Shown in pieces: positions 10,212 through 22,429 of a stretch of DNA of 64,000 bases. The first letter of the stretch is position 1, and each line of letters starts with the position of its first letter. The DNA lies in assembly GCA_013407085.1 (NCBI GenBank), contig JACCGJ010001996.1:1-64000 (forward strand), written 5' to 3'. Made by a program: the position numbers and the translations under genes. Source of the stretch: Atriophallophorus winterbourni (lineage: Eukaryota; Platyhelminthes; Trematoda; Plagiorchiida; Microphallidae). The notes beneath the pieces are model-generated. The model saw nothing but the letters and a program-made list of their open reading frames with translations, was not told the DNA's origin and ran no database searches.

Positions 10212-12691
10212 TAAAAACCGAAATTATGCGAGAATTACTTCCCAGTCTGGAGGTCTACCTTCATTTGTAGGCGCGTCCCAACACAATCTATATTGATCCT
10301 AAATCATGGTAAAAATACATCCTCTGCACTACAAAGTGCAAGTTGGTGAAGAGCTGTTGCTATTCTTAGCTGCGGAACGAAGATCTTACAGGCATCAGAC
10401 ACTTGATCGACCGGATGGTGCATAATCCTGTAAACATTGTAGGCGAAATCTCCACTCCTATTTTCCCACGAAAAGTAGCGTACTTGTGAAGAAGTGTTCA
10501 TAGTTCATATGGTGCATGTGTATGTATTTAATCCCGGCTGACATACTGTCATGATGCCCAGCCCCAGAAGAAGAATAGAAGAGAGAGAAAATGATAGTGA
10601 GACTCTTATCTCATCAAATACAGCTCAATAGCGATGACTAAGTTGATTTCGTTAGCCGTAGGAGACTGGCGACGATCTCTCACTCTGACCAACCTTTGAC
10701 AAAAAGTACATGATAAACTATGCTGGTGGTCAGTCCCAGACGCTCACAAATGTATGTATGAAAGCACAAGCCTGATCCAGGCAAAGTGCCGTACAGTCAC
10801 AAATGTACTCACGGTTTAACTTAACTGTTAGCGGTATATTATTATGAATTTTTCATCATGTCTGCCACGCTAGCCTGTATCAGCGTTACTTGTTTGCACG
10901 ATAGAGCTTTCCTGCTGTTGTGCGAAGTCAAAAAGTGCAGCGCTTTTTGTATAGAGACTCTTAGTAGTTTGCGATATGGTGGAGTTACCCAGTCTGGTGT
11001 GATTAGATGAGCAGCTGTTATCTTGGTGATATATTTTGAGCGCGTTCAAAGTGTATTCATGGGTTGTAAAGCAGTGCGTGACGGGAGTTGGTGATTTCAA
11101 CCGAATGAGTTTACTTGAAGTGGATGATTATATTGGTCAATACTTTTCTGCTCTCCGGGACTCGTTCACGCTATTTTGCAAGCGCCACCCATGCTTAGTC
11201 CAGAGAGAAAAACGCTTCTGGAGGATCACCGTAGTTGAACGCGGGAAATAAGTTTGAGACTTGTAGTGTACGCCAATGAAGCAGATGAAAACTGTTGGTA
11301 CAATGTCTGAACGATCAATGCATCTGGGTCGGTCACATTGAAAACAGTTCAAAATTCTATTCGAGGTAATCGCAGGTATTATTATTCGTCATCAAATAAA
11401 GATGAATAGTACTGATGGTTCAGCACTCAGTTGTGAGCATAGCGGAGTGAAACAATCACCTTTGACGAATGGAACGATAGAATGAAGAAAATAGTTCGAA
11501 AATTCTTGGTCAATATTTAGGTAAGACTAACAGTGACGTATCATCCGTACCTGTGAGCATAAAGTGATCTTGCCGTGAAGAAGAAAATGACTATTCATGT
11601 ACACGAATTTTTAGCAACGAATTCAACCGGTGTTGCATCCAGTTAGTTCGCGTAACTAATTGCTTTCTATCGGTGTTCAAACAGACTAATTTTAAAGTCA
11701 CTATTTTTTGTTTGATATTTTCCTGCGAATCACCGGGATTGAACACTTTCCATTCATATTTGCGAATTTCATGTTGTTTACATGCATCGGGAAGAAATGG
11801 TAGTGCGATCGCATGCCTTCTTCAAATGGGCGATAGTTTATTTCCAGTTTACGCCCGTGAGAATTCCCATGCCTCACATTACCTTAATGATAACGTTTTT
11901 TAAAATTTTTATTATCCCACCCGAATCTATTTCAAAGGACAATTTCTAAGTTAATCTAGAATAATTAGCTTATCAAGAAGTTGAAATCAGGAAGTCGATC
12001 TTTGAACAGTCCGCACTGGCTGTAATAGAAATAGGAAAGCTTTGGACACTTATCTCACGAGCTGAGAACTTACTCTTGACCGCTCAATTTTAAGGCATTA
12101 TGTAAATCAAGCTGGTAAAGAGTAAATACTGTCCTTGGCTACTGAACGTAGATTGAAACTTCAGTGATTAACTGCCACCCAGTACTGCCTATCACTGCCG
12201 GTAAGATTTTCCCATGCGAATCGGATCGTTCATTCATTTAAAACACTGTGCAATATAAAATCCTTATGCGCTTGTGATGCACGTCGATCTATAGTTCGAG
12301 AAAGATCACCACCTATATTCCTAAACCGAATTGCGTTGCGAAGTTTGCTTCCATGTTTGATCTCATTGGCCGATGTTTTATTCTCGATTGATTCTTGATA
12401 CTCGCGATCCCCTAGATTAAACGAGGATGTTCGTCGCCATCGTTTGTTCGTTAGAACTCCATACAATTACAACAGCAGGGGTGCGTATTATCAGCTTCCT
12501 TCCTAAAGCAGTTAGTACAAAGGCGGTTAATTGCTCATTGCCGGAAAATACATCCGGTCAAGCGGCAGCTCACATGACCAAATCGATTATCCCCGACCTT
12601 TGAATTAGACCAATGGGATAACGGGTGGTCAACTTGAGGGAGTGAATTGAAAAGTAGATGCTCGCGACCTAAAATGTTTTGAACAAAGAGC
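10212..12691. other. Intergenic stretch with repeat scraps
   Basis: Only repeat fragments are seen: a reverse-oriented GATCCAGGCAAAGTGCCGTAC tail near 10,773-10,795 and a (GAA)n-linked tail near 11,577-11,640. No exon with convincing coding character was found. If the gene at 12,692 has 5' exons or a promoter, they should lie here. Confidence 0.45.
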
Positions 12692-15600
12692 ATGCCGATG
12701 AATGAAGTCGATTTTGTATCCAAGGCGTTTACTTTTAACCAATGTCCTATCGTGTTGGCGCAGCGTCTAAACATTGGTCACGTGCGTTCGATTTTGCTGC
12801 AAACTGGATGTTTCCTGGACGTACAGTCTCGAGTGTTAAACGCTCGACATCGTGCAACACCGTGGACGAAAGGATCAGTTTTGCAGGTGACAGGACCATC
12901 GTATGACGCAATAGATCTTTGCAATGAAATGATTGAATCGAAATTGGCTTTTTATCGTGATCGGAGAATATATGACGAACGACAGTTGATTGAGAATGAT
13001 GATGAGGTGAAACAACTTCTGTCTCAGGTTATTGGAAGCGAATATCTTCAAGACATACACGATTCAAAACGATTAAAACAGCCAGAGTTTGGGCAAAACG
13101 AAGGAAGCTCAACAGTGAATCAGAAAAACTGTATGCGTTTGTGCACACAACCAGACGGTACACCAACTAAAAATGAAAGGGTTACCGAAAATCCGATTCT
13201 CGAGTTTCAACGGCAGACCGTATGTGAGTCGGGCGCGATCGGTGGACAAAATAAAAATGAGCACAACATGACTGACCCATCTGCTTCCGGAAAAGTGGTT
13301 TGTGTATTACGCGTTCCGAAAACACGACATGCTCCCGGTAAATCTGGTGTTAAGCACCGTCGTTTGGATTACCGCAGTTTCCAAACACGTTATAAGGATG
13401 AAGGCAGTATTCGAGAGATTCGAAGTTCTCCGAAAGAGAGACATCAAAGTGAAATTCGTACAAGAAGTTGCGGTCAGTATCCGACAGGTGATGACAGACT
13501 AACAACAACCGCATTTTCTAAAAAAGTACGGGATCAACCAGCGACCAATGCGAAGAGATGTTCAGTACCCGGCAGTCCTTGTTCCGGTAGATATTCTGCT
13601 GCCAGACGATGTGATACAGGACGCGATAGTGGAAATGTTCAGCATGAAATCACGAAATCTAACCCCAGTATACGTTATACACCTAACACAGTAAAGCGAA
13701 GAGCAAGTAGAGCACGAACACCTCGGTCTCCAATTAGTGGGACAGTATCCATGCGATCGGATACGTCAGTTAATTCTCACAAAATCAATCCACAAAGATC
13801 CCAATTGGAATCTCATTCGGTCAAGATTTTAGATACACCAGACCCAGTATTGTATTATGCCTGTGCAGCTGGCCAAAGTATTACCAGCGATGAATCGGCC
13901 TCGACATTTCCCACAACTATGCTTGCGAACGGTCATTATAAAGGTTCTCCAGAACAAATTATGAGCGGATTTCGATCTGAAGCACCTGAATTCAGTTATG
14001 GCAGTTGTTCCAGAATCGATAACCATCTCAAGTGTCCTCAAGCGGAACCACACGATAGAGAATACAGTCCAATCTCTGCACGCGTTGGTAGTCCGATGTT
14101 AAACTCCCATATTTCTCCTATCCCTACACCAGGGTCCCATCGATCCACAATCCAAGGTGTGGTGAATAGACCAATGACAAAATGCCACTCCGAAGTCGAA
14201 TACGGGAACTATGCAGAAAGATTATTCAGTTTGATGCCCGGACAGCTAAAATCCAACACCTTAATACCAACCATTTTGGTGCAGAATGTACAAAATATCA
14301 GATGCGGAGACAGAGAACCGTCTCCCGTATCTTTTCACCAGCCATATTCTACAAGCTTGACAACGCTTCATCCAATCTCGTTGACAAAACATACTTCCGA
14401 TGTAGGCGACTCTTACGGAATTCCCATGGTTCCGTTTGATGATGATTATGATGATACGAAGAAACCCTTAGATGATTCGCAAGATCCGATCAATAAGTCT
14501 GGGATTACGAGGCGCCTTAAACAATCCAATCAACCCGCCAAAGGAATGAATGTTAGAAGAACGAGATCCGCACATAGACCAACTGAGCGTACCGGTAAAT
14601 TCACATCCAAGCCTGATCATACTCACATCAATCCTTTAAAGCCACAAATCACAAAGCATGCCACCTACAACAAACCGGTCAGAACACGCTCTGGTGAATC
14701 CGTTATGCACAAAAACGCAAACGATTTGAGCACAAATCCTAACAAGTTATCTAACAAAGTGAATCATATTTCACCTCAATGTGCCGCTCAACCTTGCGTG
14801 CAGCGACCTTCCAGCAAACAATCAACTGATCGTGAGGCTAAAAGTGTTGCACACAAACCAATAACACCTGCGAGTGAAGCGGTCTCAGATTTGGCACGTC
14901 CCCATTCCTGGCATGACCGTACACATTTGCTGGACGCATTTAACCAAAAAGAAATTAATGGAATTACTAAGACAATAAGAACCTTGACTATAAACGGATC
15001 AATATCATCCAGAAATGTCGTAACCCCACAAGAAAGCGAAAGCGTAGGAAGGAATGAAGACAAGCAAGATCGGCTGTGTGCTAGACCAATCGCAAGCTCA
15101 CAAGTAGGCAAAGAATCTAAATCGAATTTGCTAGAGCCTATCCCATCGAAACCACCTACGAATCAGACTGATTCAACAAAAGAACCGATAAACGGACCTC
15201 CGAAACGTGGTGTGGGTACAACTCCACCGAACTCCCTAACAAAACAAGAAAAACTGCCAGACACGCAACCAGAACGAACAAAATGTTTGAGTCCAGTACT
15301 CTTTAGTGTAGGCCTCCCTTCAGCAAGAAACAGTAAAGAAGACCTGAGTTTATTGAACAAATCAAGGGTAATCGATCCGCATTGTCAAACAAATGAAAAG
15401 GATCGGTTATCAATGACGCCTTCTAGGCTACCAAGGCCAAGCACATCATCAGCCACCTTGGCAAAAATACGCGGATCTCGAGAAGCATTGGACAGAAGTA
15501 TATCAGAGAAAAGCGATAGTAACAAATTTGGGGTTAAATCACGAAGTCAGCCATACAATGAAACGAAGCAAACGGAAACAAGGCCAGCATCTGCATTAGG

Positions 15601-15994
15601 TTTACCCAAAACGAGCAATATCAAAGCACCGAAAGATGCAACTTCCTCCAGTGCCACTTCCAACACCAGCGATAGTATTACTTCCACCATCAGCGGTCTA
15701 TCCAGTGAGGAAGAAACAGAATCAGAAGAACAGTCTTCCGCTGTGGTTCGTTCACCAAGACCTTGTTCCAGAATGACTTACTCAAGTAGACAAGAAAAAT
15801 TTGTCCATAGTCGAAATGCCAAGCCAATCAAACCTATAAATAGTCCGAGAATTTATATTACCAAAGCTGGTTCAGACAGTTCCAAAGAAAAGTCGACATC
15901 AGAGAAAGTTAAAACGACACATCCGCGAAAATCTAATAAGTTGCTTAAATTTATTTGGGGGTGCATGCCCTGGGCAAATAACAACAACAAGTGA
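12692..15994 (+). CDS. Large, mostly disordered protein with KH-like N-terminus (1100 aa, single exon)
   Basis: One uninterrupted frame encodes 1100 residues. Residues about 10-86 look like a KH-type RNA-binding fold: QTGCFLDVQSRV, then VLQVTGPSYDAIDLCNEM followed by a helix. The GxxG loop is not visible, so this is a tentative reading. The remainder is rich in Ser, Thr, Pro, Arg and Asn with many proline-directed sites (for example RTPRSPISG). A Ser/acidic tract lies at about 983-1015, and the tail is short, basic and hydrophobic (KLLKFIWGCMPW) with one cysteine. An in-frame TGA lies 12 bases before the ATG, so either this ATG is the start or an upstream exon splices within those bases. I do not recognise the family. 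It could be lineage-specific. Confidence 0.82.
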   Translation: MPMNEVDFVSKAFTFNQCPIVLAQRLNIGHVRSILLQTGCFLDVQSRVLNARHRATPWTKGSVLQVTGPSYDAIDLCNEMIESKLAFYRDRRIYDERQLIENDDEVKQLLSQVIGSEYLQDIHDSKRLKQPEFGQNEGSSTVNQKNCMRLCTQPDGTPTKNERVTENPILEFQRQTVCESGAIGGQNKNEHNMTDPSASGKVVCVLRVPKTRHAPGKSGVKHRRLDYRSFQTRYKDEGSIREIRSSPKERHQSEIRTRSCGQYPTGDDRLTTTAFSKKVRDQPATNAKRCSVPGSPCSGRYSAARRCDTGRDSGNVQHEITKSNPSIRYTPNTVKRRASRARTPRSPISGTVSMRSDTSVNSHKINPQRSQLESHSVKILDTPDPVLYYACAAGQSITSDESASTFPTTMLANGHYKGSPEQIMSGFRSEAPEFSYGSCSRIDNHLKCPQAEPHDREYSPISARVGSPMLNSHISPIPTPGSHRSTIQGVVNRPMTKCHSEVEYGNYAERLFSLMPGQLKSNTLIPTILVQNVQNIRCGDREPSPVSFHQPYSTSLTTLHPISLTKHTSDVGDSYGIPMVPFDDDYDDTKKPLDDSQDPINKSGITRRLKQSNQPAKGMNVRRTRSAHRPTERTGKFTSKPDHTHINPLKPQITKHATYNKPVRTRSGESVMHKNANDLSTNPNKLSNKVNHISPQCAAQPCVQRPSSKQSTDREAKSVAHKPITPASEAVSDLARPHSWHDRTHLLDAFNQKEINGITKTIRTLTINGSISSRNVVTPQESESVGRNEDKQDRLCARPIASSQVGKESKSNLLEPIPSKPPTNQTDSTKEPINGPPKRGVGTTPPNSLTKQEKLPDTQPERTKCLSPVLFSVGLPSARNSKEDLSLLNKSRVIDPHCQTNEKDRLSMTPSRLPRPSTSSATLAKIRGSREALDRSISEKSDSNKFGVKSRSQPYNETKQTETRPASALGLPKTSNIKAPKDATSSSATSNTSDSITSTISGLSSEEETESEEQSSAVVRSPRPCSRMTYSSRQEKFVHSRNAKPIKPINSPRIYITKAGSDSSKEKSTSEKVKTTHPRKSNKLLKFIWGCMPWANNNNK

Positions 15995-17265
15995 TTTACC
16001 ATCAGTTGTGACATTCATGACGACCGAACGTTTTTTTTTCGTTGGCCACATACAAATGTGCGGATACTTTTGTTTGATTGGTGATTGATCACCTAAATCG
16101 AATTTGTTATTCAAAGTTTGTTCTTTTTAGAAACCATGTGATACGGTTAAATTCGATTGCAATGTAGAACACACCGGCGGCCTATGGTTTGCTTCCGAGG
16201 TTTAGATCAGGAATCTTGCAAGTGTCAACACATGGACAGTTGCTGAACTCTAACAGCTGCAGCCTGCCAATTCTTCACGAGGTGTAATTCCTCCCAACGC
16301 TAAGTTAAATTTGTGTTAATCATAGGGTGTTGTGTTTGAACTGAGCTCAATTGACAAGACAATAGTATAACGGTTTAAATGTTATTAACGCGTATTAATG
16401 CATACTTTCAAAACTAAGATTTTCCATCGTTTTACTCGATCCACATACATCCCCTGCGTGCATCAGTCATGCAAATGTTGACCGTGCCAGCCTCATTTAA
16501 CAATGGATTCAAGCTAACCGTTTAACAATACTAGATTACTTGCAATAGGCTTTTGCATCTGCTAGCGACAAAGTCTCTTGCGGTTCTTGCAAAATCGATT
16601 ACTATTCAGACAATTAATCTTAAATCGTGGATACTAGTAACTTTATTGGTATGTATGCAACAGCGTGAACGGTCATGTATAAAATAGCTTCGTTTAGCTC
16701 GCTTTCTGGTTACCCGATCGCTAAGCAAACGCATCAGATCTAAAATGTCTCATCACTATACTCCTTGAGCAGTACAGCGTTTACCAACACTATAGTCATA
16801 GGGAAAGTTGCTACGCTTGATGTTTACAATACAGCAATTCACCGATTAGCCAGAGGAGTGGTGCGGAATGACAACGAACTTCAATCAAGCGGAACAAACT
16901 CTGTATGAATCTCCTCAATACAGGCACTTTATAAAATAATCCATTCATGCTAAAGTTATTACTTGGTGATGTGATTCAAAAAATCTTAGATCGGCCACTC
17001 AATTAATATCTATCCTCAGTATGTAAATAAATGGCGATTTATAGTCATTGTGGACAGAAAAGAAGCATGTTCTGTCTTGCTGTTTTTCAGCAGTTAAAAT
17101 TTAGCCTAAATTCATTAAAAGAATGAAATGTTCAATCTTGTGTCACCCACCATAAATGACCAGTGCCAATTTACCGAGTATTAATAATAGGTCATCACCT
17201 GCACCTGATATGTAACAGTCAATTGTGTAAACTACTCTGTGATTAATTTAATCACTCATTGAGAG
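15995..17265. other. 3' flank of the 1100-aa gene
   Basis: No coding segment or clear repeat is seen. An AATAAA occurs near 17,025 (GTAAATAAATGG), far from the stop codon, and may or may not be the gene's polyadenylation signal. Confidence 0.4.
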
Positions 17266-17269
17266 AGGT

Positions 17270-17840
17270 CATGTACCGCTGGACTGGAAGAGTAGAATCA
17301 TAAAGCCCATCTACAAAGATAGTGCTCGTTCTGACCCAGCAAATTACCGCCCTCTTACATTTCTTCCTGTGATCTCAATCTCAGTTATGTAGTGAATTGT
17401 TTCTGAGAGGATTATGAGTCATCTCGAAACGCAAAACGTGTTGTCCAGAGAACAACATGGATTTCGGAAGTCTCGTTCTTGCTTGACTAACCTACTAGAG
17501 ACAATGGACGACTGGACGCAGGAAGTGGATGAGGGTGGTTGCGTGCATGCGTATTACTTTGACATACGAAAAGCGTTTGATCGCGGGGAACATTCTATAC
17601 TTCTAAGCAAGCTGCAGGAGGCTGCTATTAATGGGCGCCTTCTTACCTGGTTAAGAAGCTACCTCATTGATCGCAAGGCAACAGTACGCATCGATGTTGT
17701 AATGTATAGGGAGATCGAAGTCACTAGTGGTATCCCACAGGGTTCTGTATTTGGTCCGGTGCACATCAATGACATTTCGAAACTCGTGACAGCCAAGATG
17801 GTACTTTTTGGTAGCAACCTTTGAATGCGAATCACATCAA
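17270..17840 (+). pseudogene. CR1-like RT fragment
   Basis: The frame contains SREQHGFRKSRSCLTNLLE, YFDIRKAFD and TSGIPQGSVFGPV. These are RT finger and palm motifs that also appear in the better preserved copies at 20-29 kb. Where the FADD catalytic box should follow, the sequence reads MVLFGSNL and then stops, so the copy is dead and truncated at both sides. Confidence 0.8.
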
Positions 17841-17899
17841 GCGTGGACCATATACGATTAGAGAGCGATGGGCGTACATTGAGCAGCTAGTTAAAGAGA

Positions 17900-18345
17900 A
17901 ACAAGATTCAAGAACTTATGGTAACAGAAGCCTTTAGCTTCACAATTACCATAGCATAGTAAATATTCGTTCATGAGAAACAAATAGTCCACGTATAGTC
18001 CAGTTTAATACTAGTCATGAGCTAATACGCAGGCATCGTTAAGTCGGTCGGTGAAAAATACGTGTCCGAATTTGTAATGAATTTTTCGACGTTGTGAACG
18101 GTAACAGTTGTTTCCGAGAGGGCCTTCCAAAGTAAACAGACACATACAGAATAAAAAATATCGGCGACTGCTGATACGGGAATGGGAAATGTGTAGTGTC
18201 GCTGAGTGATGGCATAAATGATGTGACGAACGGTATTCGTATAAATATTTTAAAGATTATGCAGTGTATGCATTATTTTGTATGTAAGTATCACATCATC
18301 CAGAAGGCTACTTTGAATAGGTGGTGGGGAGGCTCAAGTTTCATT
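17900..18345 (-). pseudogene. CR1-like 3' tail (-)
   Basis: Read on the - strand the segment gives VCLLWKALSETTV and FITNSDTYF, the usual end of the CR1-like ORF2, then a 3' end ending ATAAGTTCTTGAATCTTG near 17,905. This TTGAATC-type terminus recurs in the other copies. Tail-to-tail neighbours lie on both sides. Confidence 0.55.
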
Positions 18346-18414
18346 CAAATTAACGGAGTGCAGAATGTAGCACATCGGTAGATAATCCCCATTCCTTTAC
18401 AAACTTGGGTCTCA

Positions 18415-19060
18415 ACGACTGAAGAGGACAACAAAAGTAAAGGACCTCGGTGTTTAGGTAGCGAAAGTCTGAAGAGAATCATGCAATGCGTAGCCGTGTA
18501 CAACCAAGCTTGCCGCATGCAGTGTATACTCCGACCTATATTTGGACATTTTGACTTGAAACAGTCCCCATACTCACAAATACTTATATAAACCCAGTGC
18601 AAGCTTGGAACATTGGCTACAAAAGGACACCAAGTGGCTTGAGAGGGGTTGTCGCTGAGGAAATACAATGGTTGACTCTCTTCGCGATCTTATTTACGGA
18701 GATCGCCGGTTGCATCTTAATTTGGACACACTGACTCGCAGAACTCAACGTTTCATCCTCCGAGGTATCTATTTCGCATCCAGTCAAGCCATATCACTCA
18801 CACTCACACATTGGCATTGCATATACAACATTCTCAACATAACTGCAATCGCTTCTTCATTTCGCGCGCGTTAGATTCTTATGGAACACCTTACTTTCAG
18901 AGGTTGTACAATCATCTAGTAAAACTATTTTCAGAAACAAACTGGATATATTTATGCTCGGGAATCCCACTCTACAACCCGTTTATTCAACTTATTCAAC
19001 TCCTTGGACTTTCTAATTATTCATACGAAACGTGCCACCGATGACTGAAGCTGTTTCAAC
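18415..19060 (+). pseudogene. CR1-like ORF2 C-terminal fragment (+)
   Basis: Several frames are needed to read it: IFGHFDLKQSPY, then WLQKDTKWLERG, then MVDSLRDLIYGDRRLHLNLD and TRRTQRFILRG, then LFSETNWIYLCSGIP. The same strings occur on the - strand at 35.7-36.2 kb, so both are copies of one element. Multiple frameshifts make it a pseudogene. Confidence 0.65.
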
Positions 19061-19074
19061 CCTATATAGACGAC

Positions 19075-19807
19075 GGTGTCCGGCCACTTAATCTCCAGGG
19101 AAGGTATTTAAGATAAGAAGATATTTAAATGTGCGCAAAGACTCTTGAGTATGGTACAAGTAGCAAAGGTCGAAGGAAGTAGGGATGAAAGCAGATTATG
19201 AGACAGACGATGATTTACGCCTCATGATTAGATGCCTACCAGCGTTGGCTTTTGTGCCGTTGAATGATGTAGTCGACACATTTGAGATTTTAGCCGAATC
19301 TATGCCTCAAAGTGAGAGGATGAATGAACTGTTATCTTATTTTGAACATACCTTTGTTCGAGGTCGAGGAATTAGAGGTAGAAGAGAAAACTTTGCACCA
19401 GCTATATTTCCACCTGAAGCCTGGGATAAGTATGAAGACGCAAATAATGGTGTTGCCCGAACGAATAATGCTGTAGAAGGCTGGCATCATGCATTAAAGT
19501 CACTTTTTCATTGCAAACATTCCACCATGTGGACATTCCTAACGGCTAGCGAAAGGATTGCCGACGGCATACGGCCTCTGTTCTTCAAGTAAGTGCTAGG
19601 GTTCATATCAAACAGATGAATAAGTATGTTGATATATGCACCAGGACATCTCGAGCAATTCAGCGATACTCAAAAACGGAAAGATTGACGTATTTAAAAT
19701 CAATTGCATATCTCACATGCTAAATAAATTCATTTGAACGTATTCTGCAGTCTTCAGAAGTTATCAGACTGGGGATTAAGTGTCTGACGATTAAGTGTCA
19801 GTAAACC
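19075..19807 (+). mobile_element. MULE remnant with 9-bp target duplication, copy 2
   Basis: The 733-bp element is flanked by the direct repeat ATAGACGAC at 19,066-19,074 and 19,808-19,816. Nine-base duplications are typical of Mutator-like transposition. The right end (19,643-19,807) is the long inverted-repeat sequence also seen at 9537-9698. The left end keeps a diverged match only over the first two to three dozen bases (GGTGTCCGGCCACTTAATC). The ORF 19,185-19,592 encodes the same transposase C-terminal piece as copy 1, with RTNNAVEGWHHALKS. The catalytic domain is missing, so it moved, if recently, with transposase from elsewhere. Confidence 0.8.
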
Positions 19808-19894
19808 ATAGACGACAACGAGTAGTCTTCATTTGGACAGTGCTTAATCGTGCAAATCACCCTTGCAGACATTTGTTGTATCTCTCATTTTTCA

Positions 19895-20125
19895 GGAAGG
19901 GCTATATTTCTTTGGAATTTCTTACCTCTGCATGTGGTGGACTCTCGCTGCTCGGTGATATTTAAAGCGAAATTGGACTAATATATGGAAACGAACATCA
20001 TGCGTGTGCCAGTATACTCTGCTCGTTATAATTTTTTAAACTTTTTCATTCGTAAGGTAATCCTGTGGTGTTATAAGGTATTAACTTTTAACCATAAATT
20101 GTTGAATCATTGAATTCATGTATCT
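19895..20125 (+). mobile_element. CR1-like 3' tail, truncated copy
   Basis: The sequence from GGGCTATATTTCTTTGGAAT through GTGGTGGACTCTC and the terminus ATCCTGTGGTG..AACCATAAATTGTTGAATC parallels 27,780-28,020 closely. It is a 5'-truncated copy of the same subfamily as the element at 25.4-28.0 kb. Confidence 0.7.
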
Positions 20126-20139
20126 TTGAATAGCAGATT

Positions 20140-20334
20140 GAAATGCCACAAATACCCATCTTCAGTCCGCCCTGTGCAATCGTGGAACATTTTACCTACT
20201 CATGTGGTACAATCTATAAACATGTACGCCAAATGTCTTAATGAACAAGTATATTTTCGCTTTTAAAAATATTTTATGGTAATTTGCTAACATCCTCAGG
20301 AACTCAAGAAAAAACTTTGAATTTAAATTAAGAA
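20140..20334 (+). pseudogene. CR1-like ORF2 tail fragment
   Basis: The frame reads VQSWNILPTHVVQSINMYAK, the usual closing segment of these ORF2 proteins. It is cut off where the next element begins. Confidence 0.5.
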
Positions 20335-22337
20335 GCCGAACTCGTAAGTGGTTAACGGTACGAAACATTGCTTGGCGACACCATCGGCAAAACCCATCAT
20401 CCGAGACCTGGGAATCATTCCGTTTAATGCGGAACAAAGTAAACAAATTTGTCATCCAAGACAAGTTGTGCTTCCAAGAAGTGATATCAAGCATGATGGA
20501 GCGAAACCCCAAAATACTATATCGCATGGTTAACGATCAAGCTAAGGTGAAACCTGGAGTAGCGTCCGTGAACACATCAGCTGGACCAACAACAACTGCA
20601 GCAGAAACTGCTGATGCTTTAGCCACGTTTTATTCATCGGTATTCAACCCGATACAACATGCAATAAACAGCCCAAATCCAACACTTTCAAACACGGTTG
20701 CCCTAAGTGAAATAAGTGTCACTGAGAAACGCGTCCTCCAAGGTTTATTTAATCTTAAAACCGGAAAGTCTCCTGGGGCCGACGGAATAACCCCGAAAAT
20801 ATTGAAGCAATTTGCGAGTTTGGTATACAAACCACTCACTTATCTGTTCGAGCAAACACTGGCAAGTGGAGTGATGCCTACAGATTGGAAACGAGGAATA
20901 ATTTCTCCAATTTACAAAGGTGGAAATCGCTCCGATGTTTCCAATTACCGACCCGTTACTCTGTTACCAGTGATTTCAAAATTACTTGAGCGACTCATTG
21001 TTGACGATCTAATGAAACATTTCGAGAATAATCAGTTGCTTTCGAGGAACCAGCATGGATTCAGACGAAATTATTCCTGTTTGTCTAATTTACTGGTAAC
21101 GCTAGATGATTGGACAAAATCGGTAGATAAAGGACAAGCAATACACGCGTGCTACTTGGATATTTCAAAAGCATTCGATCGTGTTGACCATTCCCTACTA
21201 CTGCAGAAGCTTGAAAGGCTTGGTATCACTGGAAAGTTTGCTGAATTGGCTAAATGACTACCTAACAAATCGCACTAACCAGGTACGTGTTGATGGTGCA
21301 TTATCCAAACCAATTGCAGCAACTAGCGGAGTTCCCCAAGGCTCAGTCCTTGGTCCGATCCTCTTTCTGGTTTATGTCAATGAAATACCGGAAATTTTCG
21401 ATGTAACATTCGTTATTTGCGGACGACATAAAGATTTGGCGCAGCATTCGTAGTCCAGAAGACTGTCTGCTATTACAAAAGGATCTTGATACGCTTCACA
21501 GCTGGTCGTTGAAGAACAAACTGCCGTTTAACTTCAACAAATACAGGATCATGAATGTGGGGAATCGAGTAGAGTTCACATATCACATAGGTTCGCATGT
21601 CCTTGAAAATTGCAGTGAAGAAAAAGATTTGGGTGTCTGGATATGCTCCAGTTTAAAAACATCACTCAAACTAACAGTGCCTTTAAAAAAGCAACACGTG
21701 TTCTAAATCTACTCAAACGTGTATTTGGGAAATTTTCGCCCAAGATATTCCCAAGGATTATGAATACATACTTGAGACCAGTCATGGAATACGGTGTGCA
21801 GTCATGGTCTCCGTGGCTCAAGAGGGATGTGGAACTTATGCAGCGAATCTATCACCGCTCAACGAAACTAGTTCTCAGCATCCGAAACAAACCATATAAA
21901 GAAAGGATAGCTCAACTGAATCTGTTCGATTTTCCCTATCGACGAATCAGAGGAGACCTTATCTTACTTTACAAAACATTCCATACCCCGAACCATCCCT
22001 TACAGATTTATTCACGCGAAGGGATACGAGAAATTATTGGACCCATGAATATGTGCTGGTGCTACCCCATTGCCGCATGTACTGTAGAAGGTATGTTTAT
22101 TCTGTTTTACTTGGAACAGTTTACCTTCTACCATTGCTCACTCAATTAGTCTGCACGACTTTAAAACGAAATTAAACGAACTTTTATTGAATTATTCGTT
22201 ACCCGAACACTTATATACTGCTGAATCTAATTCCTCATCTTGTTTTTACACTAACATTTTTAACATCCTATGCTTGCTGTTATGCTGGTTGCTTTTTATA
22301 CCATTAAAAACCTTGAATAACCTTGAATTACAGAGTA
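20335..22337 (+). pseudogene. CR1-like element A: RT to 3' end
   Basis: The frame 20,427-21,257 carries LKTGKSPGADGITPKILKQF, SDVSNYRPVTLLPVISK, NQHGFRRNYSCLSNLL and YLDISKAFDRVDHSLL. Frameshifts near 21,240 and 21,410 move the frame. The FADD box is present but out of frame with its neighbours (LFADDIKIW near 21,412-21,440). The thumb region YHIGSHVLENCSEEKDLGVW and the connection domain follow to about 22,150, and the 3' end is at CCTTGAATAACCTTGAATTA (22,311-22,331). The endonuclease domain is absent, so it is 5'-truncated. Confidence 0.85.
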
Positions 22338-22429
22338 CAGGATAAACTCCATGCATGATTAAAGAATGGTTAATATCCCGTGAGATGTACGTGAGAGTCA
22401 AAAAATGAACTATTCGACTCGATTAAAGC

